Below, piece by piece: positions 16,419-16,701 of a stretch of 16,701 nt of DNA (position 1 is its first letter; every line of letters starts with the position of its first letter). Source of the DNA: Lachnospiraceae bacterium UBA3850 (GTDB lineage: Bacteria; Bacillota; Clostridia; Lachnospirales; Lachnospiraceae); NCBI GenBank assembly GCA_002392655.1, contig DGHK01000014.1, positions 4,138 through 20,838 of the forward strand, given 5' to 3'. Both the position numbers and the translations under genes were made by a program. The notes beneath the pieces were generated by a model. It did not search any database and was not told the DNA's origin. It saw nothing but the letters and a program-made list of their open reading frames with translations.

Positions 16419-16481
16419 ATGGATAACAAGATAGTTTCAATCAAAGATTATGGAAAAATCAAAATCACATTGAAAAAGTAA
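16419..16481 (+). other. 20-codon leader frame fused by TAATG to the YozG-like regulator
   Basis: ATG 16419 follows a GGGGTG-type ribosome binding site and encodes MDNKIVSIKDYGKIKITLKK, then TAA at 16479-16481. The stop overlaps the next ATG as TAATG. The last residues look like the normal N-terminal strand of YozG-type regulators (KIKITLKK then VMDKR). One extra A in the AAAAA run at 16473-16477 would join the two frames exactly. It is either a leader peptide with translational re-initiation, or the true 5' end of the regulator split by a frameshift. Confidence 0.55.
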
Positions 16482-16669
16482 TGGACAAACGAAATATCTC
16501 AAGAAATGCTCTAGCGCGAGCAATTAATGCCCGCTTTGAAGTTATTGATAAGTGGTACAATGGAAATGTAGAAAAAATAGATGCTGATGTCCTGGCTCGT
16601 ATATGCTATGTTCTGGAGTGTAAAGCCGAGGATATAATACGATACGAAGGCAGTTCGGATAAGTCGTAA
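16481..16669 (+). CDS. YozG-like XRE-family HTH regulator, divergent from the SPFH-TIR operon
   Basis: The 62-residue reading MDKRNISRNALARAINARFE, followed by VIDKWYNGNVEKIDADVLAR and ICYVLECKAEDIIRYE, is a complete single-domain Cro/CI helix-turn-helix of the YozG type. In that family the sequence after the recognition helix is typically a Lys/Arg-rich turn, then ICxxLxCxxxDIIxY. ATG 16481 has no ribosome binding site of its own and overlaps the leader frame stop (TAATG). The protein is either made by re-initiation or would normally start at 16419. It is transcribed away from the SPFH gene and shares a 165-base region holding the twin operator sites. It is the best candidate to repress the TIR operon and itself. 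Confidence 0.78.
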   Translation: MDKRNISRNALARAINARFEVIDKWYNGNVEKIDADVLARICYVLECKAEDIIRYEGSSDKS

Positions 16670-16701
16670 AAAAGACGATTTAAAAAAATTTTTATATTTT
16701 T

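Noticed and set aside
16670..16701. TCGT/ACGA short inverted repeat with A and T runs after the regulator as a terminator
   Set aside because: The stem is only four bases and the window ends within the T-rich tail, so it cannot be judged.

Overview
The window looks like a chromosome segment of a low-GC Gram-positive bacterium, most likely a Lachnospiraceae-type Firmicute. The evidence is AGGAG-type ribosome binding sites, A/T-rich codon use, small SinR-like and YozG-like XRE regulators, a DUF4869 plus ATPase gene pair, and a Gln/Pro/Tyr-repeat membrane protein. No rRNA, tRNA, transposase or integrase gene and no CRISPR array was seen.

Positions 1-6100 are mostly housekeeping. A short XRE regulator lies on the + strand. 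On the - strand are a 5-formyltetrahydrofolate cyclo-ligase gene, directly followed by an internally deleted xanthine phosphoribosyltransferase (xpt) pseudogene, a repeat-rich membrane protein, an RmlD-type dTDP-4-dehydrorhamnose reductase and adenylosuccinate lyase (purB). Divergent from purB is a 59-residue peptide gene with a double-glycine-type leader, ending at a strong bidirectional terminator.

Positions 6100-8330 hold accessory and decaying genes on the - strand. A small P-loop ATPase is paired with a DUF4869 gene. Upstream of them are a strong hairpin terminator, a gene broken by a stop codon and a frameshift, and a truncated HigA-like antitoxin remnant.

Positions 8360-16253 hold the most interesting unit: seven closely packed or overlapping - strand genes, apparently one operon. 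In transcription order they encode an SPFH (stomatin/flotillin-like) protein with three C-terminal zinc ribbons, a four-helix membrane protein, a small charged protein, a protein with a possible HTH and a hydrophobic tail, a zinc-ribbon/TIR/single-TM protein of 873 aa, a small membrane-anchored protein, and a second zinc-ribbon/TIR/TM protein of 602 aa. The two TIR proteins are about 85% identical over their first 300 residues and divergent afterwards. A near-consensus promoter precedes the SPFH gene. It is embedded in a pair of inverted 16-bp sites, and a small XRE/YozG-like regulator gene lies divergently next to it. My inference is a membrane-associated TIR signalling or defence system built on an SPFH scaffold, with autoregulated expression. 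I do not recognise it as a named system.
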